DNA of 64,000 nt from positions 1 to 64,000 of the forward strand of contig NZ_BBIW01000016.1 in the NCBI RefSeq assembly GCF_000732325.1, written 5' to 3'. The translations under genes were made by a program, and so were the position numbers. Positions 18,269 to 28,399 of the stretch are shown piece by piece. A model generated the notes under the pieces. It was not told where the DNA came from. It worked only from the letters and a program-made list of their open reading frames with translations, and did no database searches. The stretch is from Paenibacillus sp. TCA20. Lineage in GTDB: Bacteria > Bacillota > Bacilli > Paenibacillales > Paenibacillaceae. How positions within the stretch are numbered: the stretch's first letter is position 1; each line of letters starts with the position of its first letter.

Positions 18269-19228
18269 ATGTCTCACTATAGATCGGTTATTATTGGAAC
18301 AGGACCCGCAGGTCTGACTTCAGCCATATACTTGGCTCGTGCGAATATGAATCCACTCGTGATCGAGGGTCTTGAGCCAGGTGGACAATTGACAACCACA
18401 ACAGAGGTGGAGAACTTCCCGGGCTTTCCCGAAGGGATTCTAGGTCCTGAGCTGATGGACAACATGCGCAAGCAGGCTGAACGCTTTGGTGCGGAGTTTA
18501 AGAGCGGCTGGGTGGACGACATCGACTTGTCTGTGAAGCCATTCCGTATCAAAGTGGAAGGGCGGGAGGAAATAACGGCCGATGCCGTTATCATCTCAAC
18601 GGGAGCCTCTGCCAAGTATCTTGGTATTCCAGGGGAAAAAGAAAACGTAGGCCGCGGTGTCAGCACCTGTGCGACTTGTGACGGTTTCTTTTTCCGGGGC
18701 AAGAAAATTGTCGTCATCGGCGGAGGAGATTCAGCGATGGAGGAAGCCAACTTCCTGACTCGTTTTGCCTCCAGCGTGACCGTCGTTCACCGCCGGGAGG
18801 AGCTGCGTGCTTCAAAGATTATGCAGGACCGTGCACGTGGGAATGAAAAAGTGGAGTGGGCTCTTAATCGTACACCGCTTGAGGTCGTAGTGGAGGAGTC
18901 AGGGGTCAAAGGTCTCAAGGTGAAGAACAACGAGACAGGCGAAGAAGAGCTGATAGAAGCTTCCGGCGTGTTTGTCGCAATTGGACACCGTCCCAATACG
19001 GAATTCCTGAAAGAACAGATTACACTGGATGCCGGGGGCTACATTGCAGTTCATCCAGGCACAACGGAAACAAACATTCCAGGCGTGTTTGCATGCGGCG
19101 ACGTACAGGATACGAAGTATCGCCAGGCAATCACAGCGGCCGGGTCAGGCTGTATGGCCGCTATGGACTGTGAGAAGTATTTGGAAGGCAGCATGACTCA
19201 TGACTGGAGCGAGACTCTCAATCCATAA
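18269..19228 (+). CDS. trxB: Thioredoxin reductase
   Basis: This NADPH-dependent flavoenzyme reduces thioredoxin in the cytoplasm. The 319 residues carry the FAD site GTGPAGLTSA (10-19), the redox pair Cys134-Ala-Thr-Cys137, the NADPH site GGGDSAMEEA (about 151-160) and the C-terminal FAD motif FACGDVQDTKYRQA. TAGGGAGG is 8 nt upstream of the ATG. It is 32 nt after the TPR gene and shares its transcript, ending at the terminator at 19252. Confidence 0.97.
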   Translation: MSHYRSVIIGTGPAGLTSAIYLARANMNPLVIEGLEPGGQLTTTTEVENFPGFPEGILGPELMDNMRKQAERFGAEFKSGWVDDIDLSVKPFRIKVEGREEITADAVIISTGASAKYLGIPGEKENVGRGVSTCATCDGFFFRGKKIVVIGGGDSAMEEANFLTRFASSVTVVHRREELRASKIMQDRARGNEKVEWALNRTPLEVVVEESGVKGLKVKNNETGEEELIEASGVFVAIGHRPNTEFLKEQITLDAGGYIAVHPGTTETNIPGVFACGDVQDTKYRQAITAAGSGCMAAMDCEKYLEGSMTHDWSETLNP

Positions 19229-19251
19229 ATGAATACAAGATTCACATGACC

Positions 19252-19285
19252 AGCCGGGCACGTTTCTTTTGTGCCCGGCTGATTT
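19252..19285 (+). terminator. Terminator after trxB
   Basis: A perfect stem AGCCGGGCAC / GTGCCCGGCT encloses a T-rich loop. It is followed by GATTTTA, so the U-tract is moderate. Confidence 0.75.
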
Positions 19286-19381
19286 TATGGGCAGCTGTAC
19301 TAGCTGAAATTCTATGGAGAGCATTCAAGAATTTTTTGTTACAGGTCGCTTTTTATAAGGTGTTTTAGCACTTTCTTCGTC

Positions 19382-19410
19382 TTGACCGACTTTGTTCCTT
19401 CAATTATAGT
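19382..19410 (+). promoter_or_regulatory. Sigma-A promoter of glcK-rapZ
   Basis: TTGACC (19382-19387), a 17-nt spacer and TATAGT (19405-19410) match consensus at 5 of 6 positions each, 49 nt before the glcK start. Confidence 0.65.
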
Positions 19411-19458
19411 GATAACGTAAGAATAAATATTACAGATGATAAAGGTGGCTTGCTAGCA

Positions 19459-20409
19459 ATGTCTGAAAATATCTACGTTGGAGTGGATTTGGGCGGAACC
19501 GCAATCAAAGTCGGAATCTGCGACGAGCAAGGAAAGCTTCTACATACCTATGAAGGACCTACAGAAGTGGACAAAGGTGTAGATACGGTTATTAACAACA
19601 TCGAGAAGTATGTCCGTCATATCGCAGAGGAGTCACCATACAGTTGGGACCAGCTTGCAGGAGTTGGTGCAGGAGTTGCCGGATTCACTAATGTGCGCGA
19701 AGGAATTATTATTCTGGCACCTAACGTAGGATTTCGAGATGTTCCGATTCGTTCCATTCTCGAAGAAAGACTTGGCAAGCCTGTCAAAATAGATAATGAT
19801 GCGAATGTAGCAGCACTTGGCGAGGCATGGGCTGGTGCGGGCGCTGGCGTTGAGAATTGTGTGTGCTATACGCTTGGAACAGGCGTTGGCGGCGGTATTA
19901 TTATTAATGGCAAGATCTATCAAGGCTTCTCGGGTATGGCTGGAGAGCTTGGCCATGTCAGCGTTGTCCCGGATCTTGAGGCGATTAAGTGCGGCTGTGG
20001 CAAGATGGGCTGTTTGGAAACCGTTTCATCTGCAACCGGTATTATTCGTATGGCGAAGGACGCTGTTGAACGCGGAGATCACACGAGCCTGAGCACTGTA
20101 CCAACGATTATGGCGAAGGATGTGTTCGATGCAGCCAAAGCAGGAGATGAGGTAGCCCTTCGTATTGTTCGTCGTGCAGCCTTCTATCTCGGCAAATCAC
20201 TGGCTGCAGTAGCAGCTGTACTGAACCCGCAGTTTTATATTATCGGGGGCGGCGTATCGAAGGCAGGAGACATCCTGTTCGACGAAGTGCGCAGCGTGTT
20301 CGCGAGCTACACCCCTGAACCACTGCAAGATGGGGTATCTATTGTACCCGCTACGCTTGGCAATGATGCAGGAATCGTCGGAGCCGCTGGACTGTTAATT
20401 CGATCTTAA
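19459..20409 (+). CDS. glcK: Glucokinase, ROK family
   Basis: It phosphorylates glucose (from glycosides or maltose) to glucose 6-phosphate. The 316-residue ROK protein shows the phosphate motif DLGGTAIKVG (about 9-18), the catalytic IDNDANVAALGE (about 114-125) and the zinc-binding CGCGKMGCLE motif. ATG 19459 was chosen with AAAGGTGG 10 nt upstream; TTG 19450 is too close to that site. In B. subtilis glcK is elsewhere; here it heads the rapZ-glmR-whiA cluster, next to genes that sense carbon state. Confidence 0.92.
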   Translation: MSENIYVGVDLGGTAIKVGICDEQGKLLHTYEGPTEVDKGVDTVINNIEKYVRHIAEESPYSWDQLAGVGAGVAGFTNVREGIIILAPNVGFRDVPIRSILEERLGKPVKIDNDANVAALGEAWAGAGAGVENCVCYTLGTGVGGGIIINGKIYQGFSGMAGELGHVSVVPDLEAIKCGCGKMGCLETVSSATGIIRMAKDAVERGDHTSLSTVPTIMAKDVFDAAKAGDEVALRIVRRAAFYLGKSLAAVAAVLNPQFYIIGGGVSKAGDILFDEVRSVFASYTPEPLQDGVSIVPATLGNDAGIVGAAGLLIRS

Positions 20410-20460
20410 TTCATACAAGAAGTTATACGGGACGAACTGAAATTGATAGGGGGGATATTC

Positions 20461-21360
20461 ATGTCAGAAGGTGAAAAATCACCAGCAGGAGGAGCAACCC
20501 TTATTATCATTACAGGGATGTCAGGAGCAGGGAAGACGATTGCAGTGCAAAGTCTTGAAGATCTGGGCTTCTTCTGTGTCGACAACCTGCCACCGGTTCT
20601 CATTCCTAAGTTTGCGGAGCTCATTGTGCAGTCAAACGGGAAGATCTCCAAAGTGGCGCTCGTCATCGATTTACGAGGACGCGAATTTTTTACGGCATTG
20701 TCGGAGTCTTTGAACTACATCAAGGATCACTTCACCATCCATTGTGAGATCATGTTCCTTGATGCCCAGGATGGCGTATTGGTACAGCGTTATAAGGAGA
20801 GCAGACGCCGTCATCCACTTGCACCAGATGGCATGCCGCTGGACGGAATCAGACTGGAGCGCAAGATGCTGGAGGAGCTCAAAAATTCAGCCACACAGGT
20901 CATTGATACGAGTAATATGAAGCCTGCACAGCTGAAGGAGCGGATCATCTCCCGTTTCTCACATCTTGAGGCGAATATGCTGTCGGTCAATGTAACGTCG
21001 TTCGGATTTAAATACGGTATTCCAATTGATGCGGATCTTGTATTTGATGTACGGTTTTTGCCGAATCCTCATTACGTGGAGCATCTGCGTCCAAACACCG
21101 GGCAGAACAGTGATGTCTATGAATATGTAATGAAATGGCCAGAGACGCAGTCCTTCTTGACGAAGCTGCTGGATATGCTGCATTTTCTTATTCCACAGTA
21201 CCGGAAGGAAGGGAAGAGCCAAGTCATCATTGGAATTGGCTGTACCGGCGGCAAGCACCGCTCGGTTGCCATATCTGAATACCTTGGCAAGATGCTTGGT
21301 GCAAGTGAGACAGAATCTGTATCTGTAACGCATCGGGATGCGGATCGTGACCGTCATTAA
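20461..21360 (+). CDS. rapZ: RNase adaptor / nucleotide-binding protein RapZ (YvcJ)
   Basis: This 299-residue P-loop protein has Walker A GMSGAGKT (19-26) and the C-terminal RapZ domain with [13 protein letters not shown] (about 255-267). In E. coli RapZ controls glucosamine-6-phosphate synthase by guiding RNase E; in Bacillus YvcJ hydrolyses nucleotides and affects competence, and its molecular role is less clear. ATG 20461 follows TAGGGGGGA; the upstream TTG in the same frame would precede that site. It lies 51 nt after glcK. Confidence 0.93.
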   Translation: MSEGEKSPAGGATLIIITGMSGAGKTIAVQSLEDLGFFCVDNLPPVLIPKFAELIVQSNGKISKVALVIDLRGREFFTALSESLNYIKDHFTIHCEIMFLDAQDGVLVQRYKESRRRHPLAPDGMPLDGIRLERKMLEELKNSATQVIDTSNMKPAQLKERIISRFSHLEANMLSVNVTSFGFKYGIPIDADLVFDVRFLPNPHYVEHLRPNTGQNSDVYEYVMKWPETQSFLTKLLDMLHFLIPQYRKEGKSQVIIGIGCTGGKHRSVAISEYLGKMLGASETESVSVTHRDADRDRH

Positions 21361-21642
21361 CGGGTCAGAATCAAGAGATTTAGTATAGAAAGGTTGCAGT
21401 TAGGCATCATTTATCATAAAGGCAGAGCATGATTATTCTAGAGGCTGACTGTTTAAAAGTTGTGGTGAGCATTCCGTATGAAAGTTCATGCTAATAATAG
21501 CCATTGCGGAGGTTACAGCATATGATGTATAATCCGCTCTTGTCAGAATCAGTTTTCATAACGCTGTTAGAGGTAGTATGAAATGGATTCCCTTAGGTGA
21601 TAAATAGCTTAACTTGAGCAACTTCTTATAGAAGGTGAAGTG

Positions 21643-22629
21643 ATGAAAGTGGCTGTTGAACAAATGAAACGTCCGCATATCGTCGTAATGGGCGGGGGTA
21701 CAGGGCTGTCTGTTATGCTGCGGGGGTTAAAGAATAAGCCGCTTGATATCACGGCAATCGTTACGGTAGCTGATGACGGGGGGAGCTCAGGCATATTGCG
21801 CGATGAGCTGCAGATGCCTCCTCCCGGCGATATCCGTAATGTACTCACAGCGCTTGCTGATGTGGAACCGCTGATGTCAGAATTGCTTAATTATCGTTTT
21901 AGTGGAAGTAATGGCTTGGCAGGACATAGTCTTGGCAATCTTATCTTGGCAGGTATGACCGATATAACGGGCGACTTTGTGACTGCAGTCCGGGAGATCA
22001 GCCGCGTCTTTGCAGTACGTGGACAGGTGCTTCCCGCTGCCGGTGAAGCCGTCGTTTTACACGCAGAAATGGAAGATGGCACAATCGTAACCGGTGAGTC
22101 GCAGATCCCTGAGCATGGCGGCCGGATTAAACGAGTGTTCCTTGAACCGGATCACGTGGAGCCGTTGCCAGAGGCTGTCGCTGCTATCGAACAAGCAGAT
22201 GCCATTATTATAGGTCCAGGCAGTCTCTACACCAGTATTTTGCCCAACCTGCTCGTTCCCAAACTGGCAGAAGCTGTCGTTGCCTCCCAGGCGGCGAAGA
22301 TCTTTATTTGCAACGTGATGACCCAGCCAGGGGAAACCGACGGATATACGGTAAGTGACCATCTCAAAGCTATTGATGCGCACATCGGGACGAGATTGTT
22401 CGACTACGTTATTGTAAATAATGGAGATATACCAGAACCGGTACAGGAGATGTATGCGGAGCAAGGCGCTAAGCCTGTACAGATGGATCTGGAAGAAATA
22501 CTTAAGCTGTCTAACGAGTGTATTGCAGATCGGCTTGTTCTATACAGGACCTATCTTAGACATGATGCCAATAAGCTCAGTCATCATATCTATACGCTCG
22601 TTCAAAATTGGATGATTCGAAAGAGGTGA
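21643..22629 (+). CDS. glmR: Gluconeogenesis factor / UDP-GlcNAc-responsive regulator GlmR (YvcK)
   Basis: This CofD-like protein of 328 residues opens with the nucleotide-binding [17 protein letters not shown] (about 14-30), followed by [16 protein letters not shown] and PPPGDIRN. In B. subtilis GlmR binds UDP-GlcNAc and stimulates GlmS, linking carbon flux with cell wall synthesis; it is needed for growth on gluconeogenic substrates. ATG 21643 is chosen with GAAGGTGA upstream. A 282-nt gap follows rapZ; I see no hairpin or convincing promoter in it. Confidence 0.92.
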   Translation: MKVAVEQMKRPHIVVMGGGTGLSVMLRGLKNKPLDITAIVTVADDGGSSGILRDELQMPPPGDIRNVLTALADVEPLMSELLNYRFSGSNGLAGHSLGNLILAGMTDITGDFVTAVREISRVFAVRGQVLPAAGEAVVLHAEMEDGTIVTGESQIPEHGGRIKRVFLEPDHVEPLPEAVAAIEQADAIIIGPGSLYTSILPNLLVPKLAEAVVASQAAKIFICNVMTQPGETDGYTVSDHLKAIDAHIGTRLFDYVIVNNGDIPEPVQEMYAEQGAKPVQMDLEEILKLSNECIADRLVLYRTYLRHDANKLSHHIYTLVQNWMIRKR

Positions 22630-22634
22630 GACCC

Positions 22635-23591
22635 TTGTCATTTGCGGCACAGACCAAAAAAGAACTAACCATGATCGAAAGCGAGCCTTGCTGTGAAAAA
22701 GCGGAGCTGTCAGCACTCATCCGTATGCTTGGAGCGGTTCAGCTCTCGAACAAAAAGGTTATTTTGGACGTTTCTACGGAGAATGCCGCGATAGCAAGGC
22801 GAATTTATTCTTTGCTCAAAAAACACTTTCAAGTGCACACCGAGTTGTTAGTTCGTAAGAAAATGCGGCTCAAAAAGAATAATGTATATATCGTCCGAAT
22901 TCCGGCAAGAGTTCAGGAAATATTAAAGGAGCTTCACATCGTATCGGAAGGATTTATGTTCACACCAGGCATAGAGAAAGCGGTTATCCGCAAAAACTGC
23001 TGTAAGCGGGCTTACCTGCGGGGGGCCTTTATGGCTGGTGGATCGGTGAACAATCCGGAAGGATCTTCCTATCATCTTGAGATTGCATCCATGTATGAAG
23101 AGCATTGCCAGGCCTTAGTTGATCTTGCAAATGAGTTCAATCTGAATGCACGCTGCATCGAAAGAAAAAAGGGCTTTATTTTTTACATCAAAGAAGGCGA
23201 GAAGATCATCGAAATGCTGAGCATCATCGGTGCCCATCAGGCATTGTTCAAATTTGAGGACGTTCGAATTATGCGGGACATGAGAAATTCGGTGAACCGG
23301 ATTGTAAACTGTGAGACGGCCAATTTGAATAAGACGATTGGTGCAGCTGTCCGCCAGATTGAGAACATCAAATTCCTGGATAAGGAAGTAGGGCTGGATA
23401 CCCTGCCTGATAAGCTGCGAGAAGTCGCTGAGGTAAGGCTTGCCCATCCGGATATTAATTTGAAGGAAGTTGGGGAATTACTAAAAGGGACAGTGAGCAA
23501 ATCGGGTGTGAATCACCGCCTGCGCAAAATTGATGAAATGGCTGAAAAAATTAGAACAGAGAAGGGTTTATTTACGAACTCAAACTTGTAG
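22635..23591 (+). CDS. whiA: DNA-binding protein WhiA
   Basis: The 318 residues have an N-terminal LAGLIDADG-like fold ([21 protein letters not shown], about 127) that has lost nuclease function in this family, and a C-terminal helix-turn-helix ([22 protein letters not shown], about 275). WhiA affects chromosome segregation and division in Bacillus and sporulation in actinomycetes. TTG 22635 gives the standard start [10 protein letters not shown] and has AAGAGGTGAG 5-8 nt upstream; earlier in-frame starts overlap glmR. The 5-nt gap indicates coupling to glmR. Confidence 0.94.
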   Translation: MSFAAQTKKELTMIESEPCCEKAELSALIRMLGAVQLSNKKVILDVSTENAAIARRIYSLLKKHFQVHTELLVRKKMRLKKNNVYIVRIPARVQEILKELHIVSEGFMFTPGIEKAVIRKNCCKRAYLRGAFMAGGSVNNPEGSSYHLEIASMYEEHCQALVDLANEFNLNARCIERKKGFIFYIKEGEKIIEMLSIIGAHQALFKFEDVRIMRDMRNSVNRIVNCETANLNKTIGAAVRQIENIKFLDKEVGLDTLPDKLREVAEVRLAHPDINLKEVGELLKGTVSKSGVNHRLRKIDEMAEKIRTEKGLFTNSNL

Positions 23592-23626
23592 ACAATAACT
23601 CGTTTTTTTTCTAGTTTCATTCATGC

Positions 23627-23649
23627 TATAATGGTATAATGTTTATAAT
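23627..23649 (+). promoter_or_regulatory. Cluster of three TATAAT hexamers before the HPr-like gene
   Basis: Exact TATAAT occurs at 23627, 23635 and 23644. No good -35 hexamer lies at the right distance (T-rich sequence only), so which, if any, is the -10 element cannot be decided. Confidence 0.4.
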
Positions 23650-23697
23650 TATGAAGTATTGATTGTTGTATAGATTTTGTAGAGGGGGTAAGTTTCC

Positions 23698-23967
23698 ATG
23701 ACAAAGCACCCGGTAGTAGTCCGTTTGAAGACGGGTCTTCATGCCAGACCAGCCGCACTATTCGTACAAGAAGCGAATAAGTACTCGTCTGAGATTTTTG
23801 TGGAAAAAGATGATAAAAAAGTAAATGCAAAGAGCATCATGGGAATTATGAGCCTTGCAATCAGCACAGGGACTGAAGTTGTCATTAGTGCAGAAGGTGC
23901 GGATTCAGAACAGGCTGTAAACGCTTTAGTAAGTCTCGTAAGCAAAGAAGAATTGGAGAACCAATAA
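23698..23967 (+). CDS. crh: HPr-family phosphocarrier in the crh position
   Basis: This 89-residue HPr-fold protein keeps Ser46 (NAKSIMG), the residue phosphorylated by HprK, so it should serve as a CcpA corepressor. The rest resembles Crh (ALFVQEANKYSSE, KKVNAKSIMG), and the place after whiA is that of crh. Unlike B. subtilis Crh, which has Gln15, it has His15 in GLHARPA, the residue that receives phosphate from enzyme I in the PTS. It could therefore act both in transport and in signalling. GAGGGGG precedes the ATG. The symbol reflects locus and overall similarity; ptsH is the alternative. Confidence 0.85.
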   Translation: MTKHPVVVRLKTGLHARPAALFVQEANKYSSEIFVEKDDKKVNAKSIMGIMSLAISTGTEVVISAEGADSEQAVNALVSLVSKEELENQ

Positions 23968-24172
23968 TTCCGCCATCTTTTTTGTAACGCCTAAATACAG
24001 AGAGAGCCTCGAGTAATCGCGATGCCATTAAAGCTGAATTCTAGCTTAATGACATAGTGATGAATCGTGGCTTTTTCGTTTTTTTGGACATGCTTGAGGA
24101 TATTGAAACTTTTTTTAAGAAGACTGCGTCTGAGTGGTATAGATTGCAAATTCAAGGAGGTTAGATGAAGTG

Positions 24173-24928
24173 ATGAACAAGAAATGGATGAAACCTTTCG
24201 CTGCCGCAGCCATTGCCGGAGCACTACTAGTTGGAGGATGGAGCTGGTCTGCAGGGGGGACGGCGCTGGCCCAAGAGGCAGCGGCAACACAGAACTTCGT
24301 ATCGGTTACAGGAAAAGGTGAGATTGAAGTTAAGCCGGATATTGCCTACCTGTCTATTGGTGCATCATCGGAAGCGGATACTGCAGCGGCGGCACAAAAA
24401 GCGAATGCAGCCAAAATTCAAAAGATCACTACACTCTTGAAAAATACCTGGAAAGTGGACAGCAAGGATATTCAAACGAATCAATTCTATGTACAGCCCA
24501 ATTATACTTACAGCGAGAAGGATGGACAGAAAATTAAGGGCTACACCGCTTATCACACGCTTAAAGTGTCTTACCGTAATCTAGAGAAAGTCGGTGAGCT
24601 GCTGGATGCTGCGACCAATGCAGGAGCCAATCAGATCGATAACGTTGTATTCTCTATCGAGGATACAGAAGCGTTTGAAACACAAGTGATAGACAAGGCG
24701 ATGGCGAATGCGAAGCTTAAAGCTGGAGCGATCGCAAATGCGGCACAGCGTCAGCTGGGTATCGTTCTTAGTGTCAGCCAGGGAAGTATTGATGAACCAG
24801 TAGCTTATTACAAGGAATCCATGGAGCTGCAGTCTGCTGCTTCAAGTCAAGACAGCGCCAACACAGCAATTGAGAGCGGAGAGATCAAGCTGTCTACACA
24901 GCTGACGGTTCGATATGAGCTGAAGTAA
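24173..24928 (+). CDS. Secreted SIMPL-domain (DUF541) protein
   Basis: This 251-residue protein has a signal peptide: basic KKWMK, a hydrophobic alanine-rich stretch and a likely cut after ALA (about residue 34). The rest is a SIMPL/DUF541 domain (FVSVTGKGEIEVKPDIAYLSIG onward), a family of periplasmic or extracellular proteins with no settled function, linked in some bacteria to oxidative stress. Start: AAGGAGG (24154-24160) serves either GTG 24170 or ATG 24173. It lies between the HPr-like gene and clpP, with no clear partner. Confidence 0.82.
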   Translation: MNKKWMKPFAAAAIAGALLVGGWSWSAGGTALAQEAAATQNFVSVTGKGEIEVKPDIAYLSIGASSEADTAAAAQKANAAKIQKITTLLKNTWKVDSKDIQTNQFYVQPNYTYSEKDGQKIKGYTAYHTLKVSYRNLEKVGELLDAATNAGANQIDNVVFSIEDTEAFETQVIDKAMANAKLKAGAIANAAQRQLGIVLSVSQGSIDEPVAYYKESMELQSAASSQDSANTAIESGEIKLSTQLTVRYELK

Positions 24929-24962
24929 AATTTTTTACCCATGGAATTTAGAAAAATAAAAA

Positions 24963-24995
24963 ATCCTCGGTCCTGAATTTCAGGATCGAGGATTT
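24963..24995. terminator. Bidirectional terminator between the SIMPL gene and clpP
   Basis: The arms ATCCTCGGTCCTG and CAGGATCGAGGAT pair around a short loop. They are flanked by A-rich sequence on the left and TTTTTG on the right, so the hairpin can end transcripts from both converging genes. Confidence 0.8.
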
Positions 24996-25005
24996 TTGTT
25001 ATGTC

Positions 25006-25605
25006 TTACAGACCTTGTTCAGGTGTGGAAGACTCCAGAACTTTGTCAACCAAACCGTATGCCTTCGCTTCTTCAGCGGACATGAAGTTATCGCGGTCTG
25101 TGTCACGCTCAATGCGCTCCAGCGGCTGTCCTGTACGTTCAGCCAGAATGTGGTTCAGCTTATCACGCATTTTGAGAATACGGCGTGCGCGAATTTCAAT
25201 ATCAGAGGCTTGACCTTGTGCTCCACCAAGCGGCTGATGGATCATGACTTCACTGTTAGGGAGAGCAAAACGCTTGCCCTTCGCACCAGCGTTAAGCAGG
25301 AAAGCGCCCATTGAAGCAGCCATACCCATACAGATTGTGGAGACATCGGGCTTAATAAATTGCATTGTATCGTATATCGCCATACCCGCAGTGATGGAAC
25401 CGCCAGGGCTGTTAATGTATAAATGAATATCTTTTTCCGGATCTTCCGCAGCTAGGAACAGCATTTGAGCAATGATGGAATTAGCGACGACATCGTTGAC
25501 ATCACTGCCAAGGAAAATAATGCGATCTTTCAGCAGTCTGGAATAAATGTCATAAGCGCGTTCACCGCGATTGCTTTGTTCTACGACCATAGGAATATAA
25601 CTCAT
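25006..25605 (-). CDS. clpP: ATP-dependent Clp protease proteolytic subunit
   Basis: This 199-residue serine protease assembles into a tetradecamer and degrades proteins unfolded by ClpC, ClpX or ClpE. The triad is Ser98 (GMAASMG), His123 (MIHQPLGG) and Asp172. The length is standard. GAGGAGG is 8 nt before the ATG. It is controlled by the minus-strand promoter at 25702-25730, overlapped by a CtsR-type operator, which implies heat and misfolded-protein induction. The transcript ends at the bidirectional hairpin. Confidence 0.98.
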   Translation of the reverse strand: MSYIPMVVEQSNRGERAYDIYSRLLKDRIIFLGSDVNDVVANSIIAQMLFLAAEDPEKDIHLYINSPGGSITAGMAIYDTMQFIKPDVSTICMGMAASMGAFLLNAGAKGKRFALPNSEVMIHQPLGGAQGQASDIEIRARRILKMRDKLNHILAERTGQPLERIERDTDRDNFMSAEEAKAYGLVDKVLESSTPEQGL

Positions 25606-25701
25606 GCGAAAAACCTCCTCAAAAAAATTTAGAGTTTAAGTTCACGAGACACGAGAACAGGAACTACATCTACATATACTCACTGTTTCCGTATTAACCA
25701 C

Positions 25702-25730
25702 ATCATAAACAATTTCAAACAAAAAGTCAA
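25702..25730 (-). promoter_or_regulatory. Sigma-A promoter of clpP
   Basis: On the minus strand, TTGACT (25725-25730), a 17-nt spacer and TATGAT (25702-25707) form a good promoter. It gives a leader of about 90 nt. Confidence 0.75.
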
Positions 25731-25741
25731 AGAAAGTCAAA
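25725..25741 (-). promoter_or_regulatory. CtsR operator
   Basis: On the plus strand AGTCAAA-GAA-AGTCAAA is an exact match to the CtsR direct-repeat consensus RGTCAAA-NAN-RGTCAAA. It covers the -35 hexamer of the clpP promoter, where a bound repressor would block RNA polymerase. Confidence 0.82.
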
Positions 25742-25751
25742 CTATTTTGAT

Positions 25752-25775
25752 AAAAAAAGAAACCTGCTCGGTTTC
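25752..25775 (-). terminator. Terminator of tRNA-Arg
   Basis: Read on the minus strand, GAAACC/GGTTTC arms are followed by seven Ts. It lies 35 nt after the tRNA. Confidence 0.7.
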
Positions 25776-25809
25776 ATCGGTTAATTGTATATGGAACCAT
25801 TAATAATAA

Positions 25810-25884
25810 TGGCGCGCCCGCGAGGAATCGAACCTCGATCTCAGGCTCCGGAGGCCTACGTCATATCCGTTGGACCACGGGCGC
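25810..25884 (-). tRNA. tRNA-Arg (CCG)
   Basis: On the minus strand acceptor GCGCCCG pairs with CGGGCGC, followed by G and an encoded CCA. The anticodon loop CTCCGGA gives CCG, which reads CGG. It is a single transcription unit with its own promoter and terminator. Confidence 0.95.
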
Positions 25885-25914
25885 ATGTTATAACTGTCGG
25901 TGACAGCAATATTG

Positions 25915-25943
25915 ATTATATCCGAATGTAAAAAAATTTGCAA
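25915..25943 (-). promoter_or_regulatory. Promoter of tRNA-Arg
   Basis: On the minus strand TTGCAA (25938-25943), a 17-nt spacer and a perfect TATAAT (25915-25920) end about 30 nt before the tRNA 5' end. Confidence 0.72.
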
Positions 25944-26103
25944 GAGAGTCTCCCGATTGAGTTTGATGTGAGCCATATATGTACAACCTATAGATGAAGG
26001 GAATAATTGAAGGGATAAGAGAATGAGATACAACTTTCAAATTGTGATATTTTACACAAGCGAATAAAGGGAAAAGGCTTTGTAAAATATACTTTTGGAC
26101 CCC

Positions 26104-26132
26104 TTGCATCGCACGTCAGATTTAGTTAAAAT
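26104..26132 (+). promoter_or_regulatory. Promoter of cggR-gapA
   Basis: TTGCAT (26104-26109), a 17-nt spacer and TAAAAT (26127-26132) lie directly upstream of the CggR operator, so the predicted transcription start falls at the operator edge. Confidence 0.62.
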
Positions 26133-26137
26133 ATACG

Positions 26138-26173
26138 TGGGACTTAAAAAGTTAACCCGGGACATTTTTAGTC
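26138..26173 (+). promoter_or_regulatory. CggR operator
   Basis: TGGGAC-N6-AGTT-N4-CGGGAC-N6-AGTC reproduces the tandem architecture of the B. subtilis CggR site (CGGGAC-N6-TGTC, repeated after 4 nt) with exact spacing. It starts 5 nt after the -10 box. CggR bound here should block elongation or clearance until fructose 1,6-bisphosphate accumulates. Confidence 0.85.
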
Positions 26174-26207
26174 CACCTCAGAGACCGGAATGAAGGAGCT
26201 TGCGGAA

Positions 26208-27239
26208 GTGGATAGCATGCGAACGATATTAGAAGTGCAGAAGCAGCTTCTACCTGATCTCATGGACGTAATGAAGAAGAGGTATACCATTCTACGCCAG
26301 ATCATGATTTCGGAAGTGATTGGAAGGAGAACTCTTGCGAACGCCATGGATATGACAGAGCGTGTACTTAGAGCAGAGACAGATCTGCTGAAGTCGCAAG
26401 GACTCATAGAGATCGAGACGGTGGGAATGAGAATCAGCCAGGCTGGAGAAGAGCTGCTTGAAATGCTTGAACCGGTAGCCAAGGAACTGTTTGGACTATC
26501 GGAGATGGAAGAGCAGATTAGAAGAACTTATGGACTTCGTAAGGTCATCGTCGTTCCAGGTGATTCTGAGAACTCAGAGTATGCCAAGCGTGAGCTTGGA
26601 CGTGCCGGTGCCAAGGCGCTTCTCAGCGTCATGAACGATGAAGACGTTGTAGCTGTAACGGGCGGTTCCACGACAGCAGCGATAGCAGAGCATCTGACCC
26701 CTTCATCTTCTAAGAGAGATGTATGGTTTGTGCCTGCACGTGGCGGACTTGGAGAAAGTCTGGAGCTTCAGGCAAATACGATTGCTTCCATGATGGCCAA
26801 GAAGCTAGGAGCACAATATCGGCTGCTGCACGTACCTGATCTACTAAGCAATCATGCCTATGATTCACTTATACAAGACTCCAACATACAGGAAATTCTG
26901 GATATGATCCGTAAGGCACGCATCGTGATTCATGGAATAGGCGGTGCGATGGAAATGGCCAAACGGCGCAAGCTGGCGCCTCAGACGGTTACTGAAATTC
27001 GCGATGAAGGTGCGGTGGCAGAATCCTTCGGCTATTATTTCAATAACGAGGGAGAGGTCGTCCATACGATGCTGACACTAGGTATGCGTTTGGAGGACAT
27101 TAGACACACTGAGCTTGTTATCGCCATCGCAGGCGGTAAGAGCAAGGCAGCTTCGATACAGGCGGTGCTTCGCTTCGGACAGGAAGATATTCTTGTCATT
27201 GATGAAGCGGCGGCAGCTGAAATTGTTAAAGATTTATAG
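26208..27239 (+). CDS. cggR: Central glycolytic genes regulator
   Basis: This SorC/DeoR-type repressor is induced by fructose 1,6-bisphosphate. The 343 residues have an N-terminal winged helix (RTLANAMDMTERVLRAETDLLKSQ, helix-turn-helix about 45-68) and a C-terminal sugar-phosphate-binding domain with the VTGGSTTAAIAE loop (about 147) and a C-terminal VIAIAGGKSKAASIQAVLR motif. GTG 26208 sits 9 nt after AAGGAG (26193-26198); ATG 26217, which aligns with the B. subtilis start, and ATG 26190 are alternatives. It is the first gene of the glycolytic operon and its own operator is 35 nt upstream. Confidence 0.93.
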   Translation: MDSMRTILEVQKQLLPDLMDVMKKRYTILRQIMISEVIGRRTLANAMDMTERVLRAETDLLKSQGLIEIETVGMRISQAGEELLEMLEPVAKELFGLSEMEEQIRRTYGLRKVIVVPGDSENSEYAKRELGRAGAKALLSVMNDEDVVAVTGGSTTAAIAEHLTPSSSKRDVWFVPARGGLGESLELQANTIASMMAKKLGAQYRLLHVPDLLSNHAYDSLIQDSNIQEILDMIRKARIVIHGIGGAMEMAKRRKLAPQTVTEIRDEGAVAESFGYYFNNEGEVVHTMLTLGMRLEDIRHTELVIAIAGGKSKAASIQAVLRFGQEDILVIDEAAAAEIVKDL

Positions 27240-27291
27240 AATTTGATTCACTGATTCGTTGTCTTGATGGGCCCTAACAGGCTTGTCTTGA

Positions 27292-28335
<1,044 letters not shown>

Positions 28336-28360
28336 GACCAACGATAGGAATTTAAAATAA

Positions 28361-28399
28361 GGTGAAGAGGAGAACAAGGCTTTTGGTCTCCTCTTCACC
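28361..28399 (+). terminator. Long hairpin between gapA and pgk
   Basis: GGTGAAGAGGAGA (28361-28373) pairs perfectly with TCTCCTCTTCACC (28387-28399). The following ATGATTTTA is a poor U-tract. It may be a partial terminator or a stem that stabilises the cggR-gapA message, allowing gapA to exceed pgk. Confidence 0.6.

Noticed and set aside
24165-24173. Two-codon frame (ATG AAG TGA) between the ribosome binding site and the SIMPL start
   Set aside because: Probably chance. It could influence initiation, but nothing else supports a role.
26165-26207. ATG 26190 as start of cggR
   Set aside because: It has no ribosome binding site upstream, and AAGGAG lies just after it. GTG 26208 or ATG 26217 fit better.
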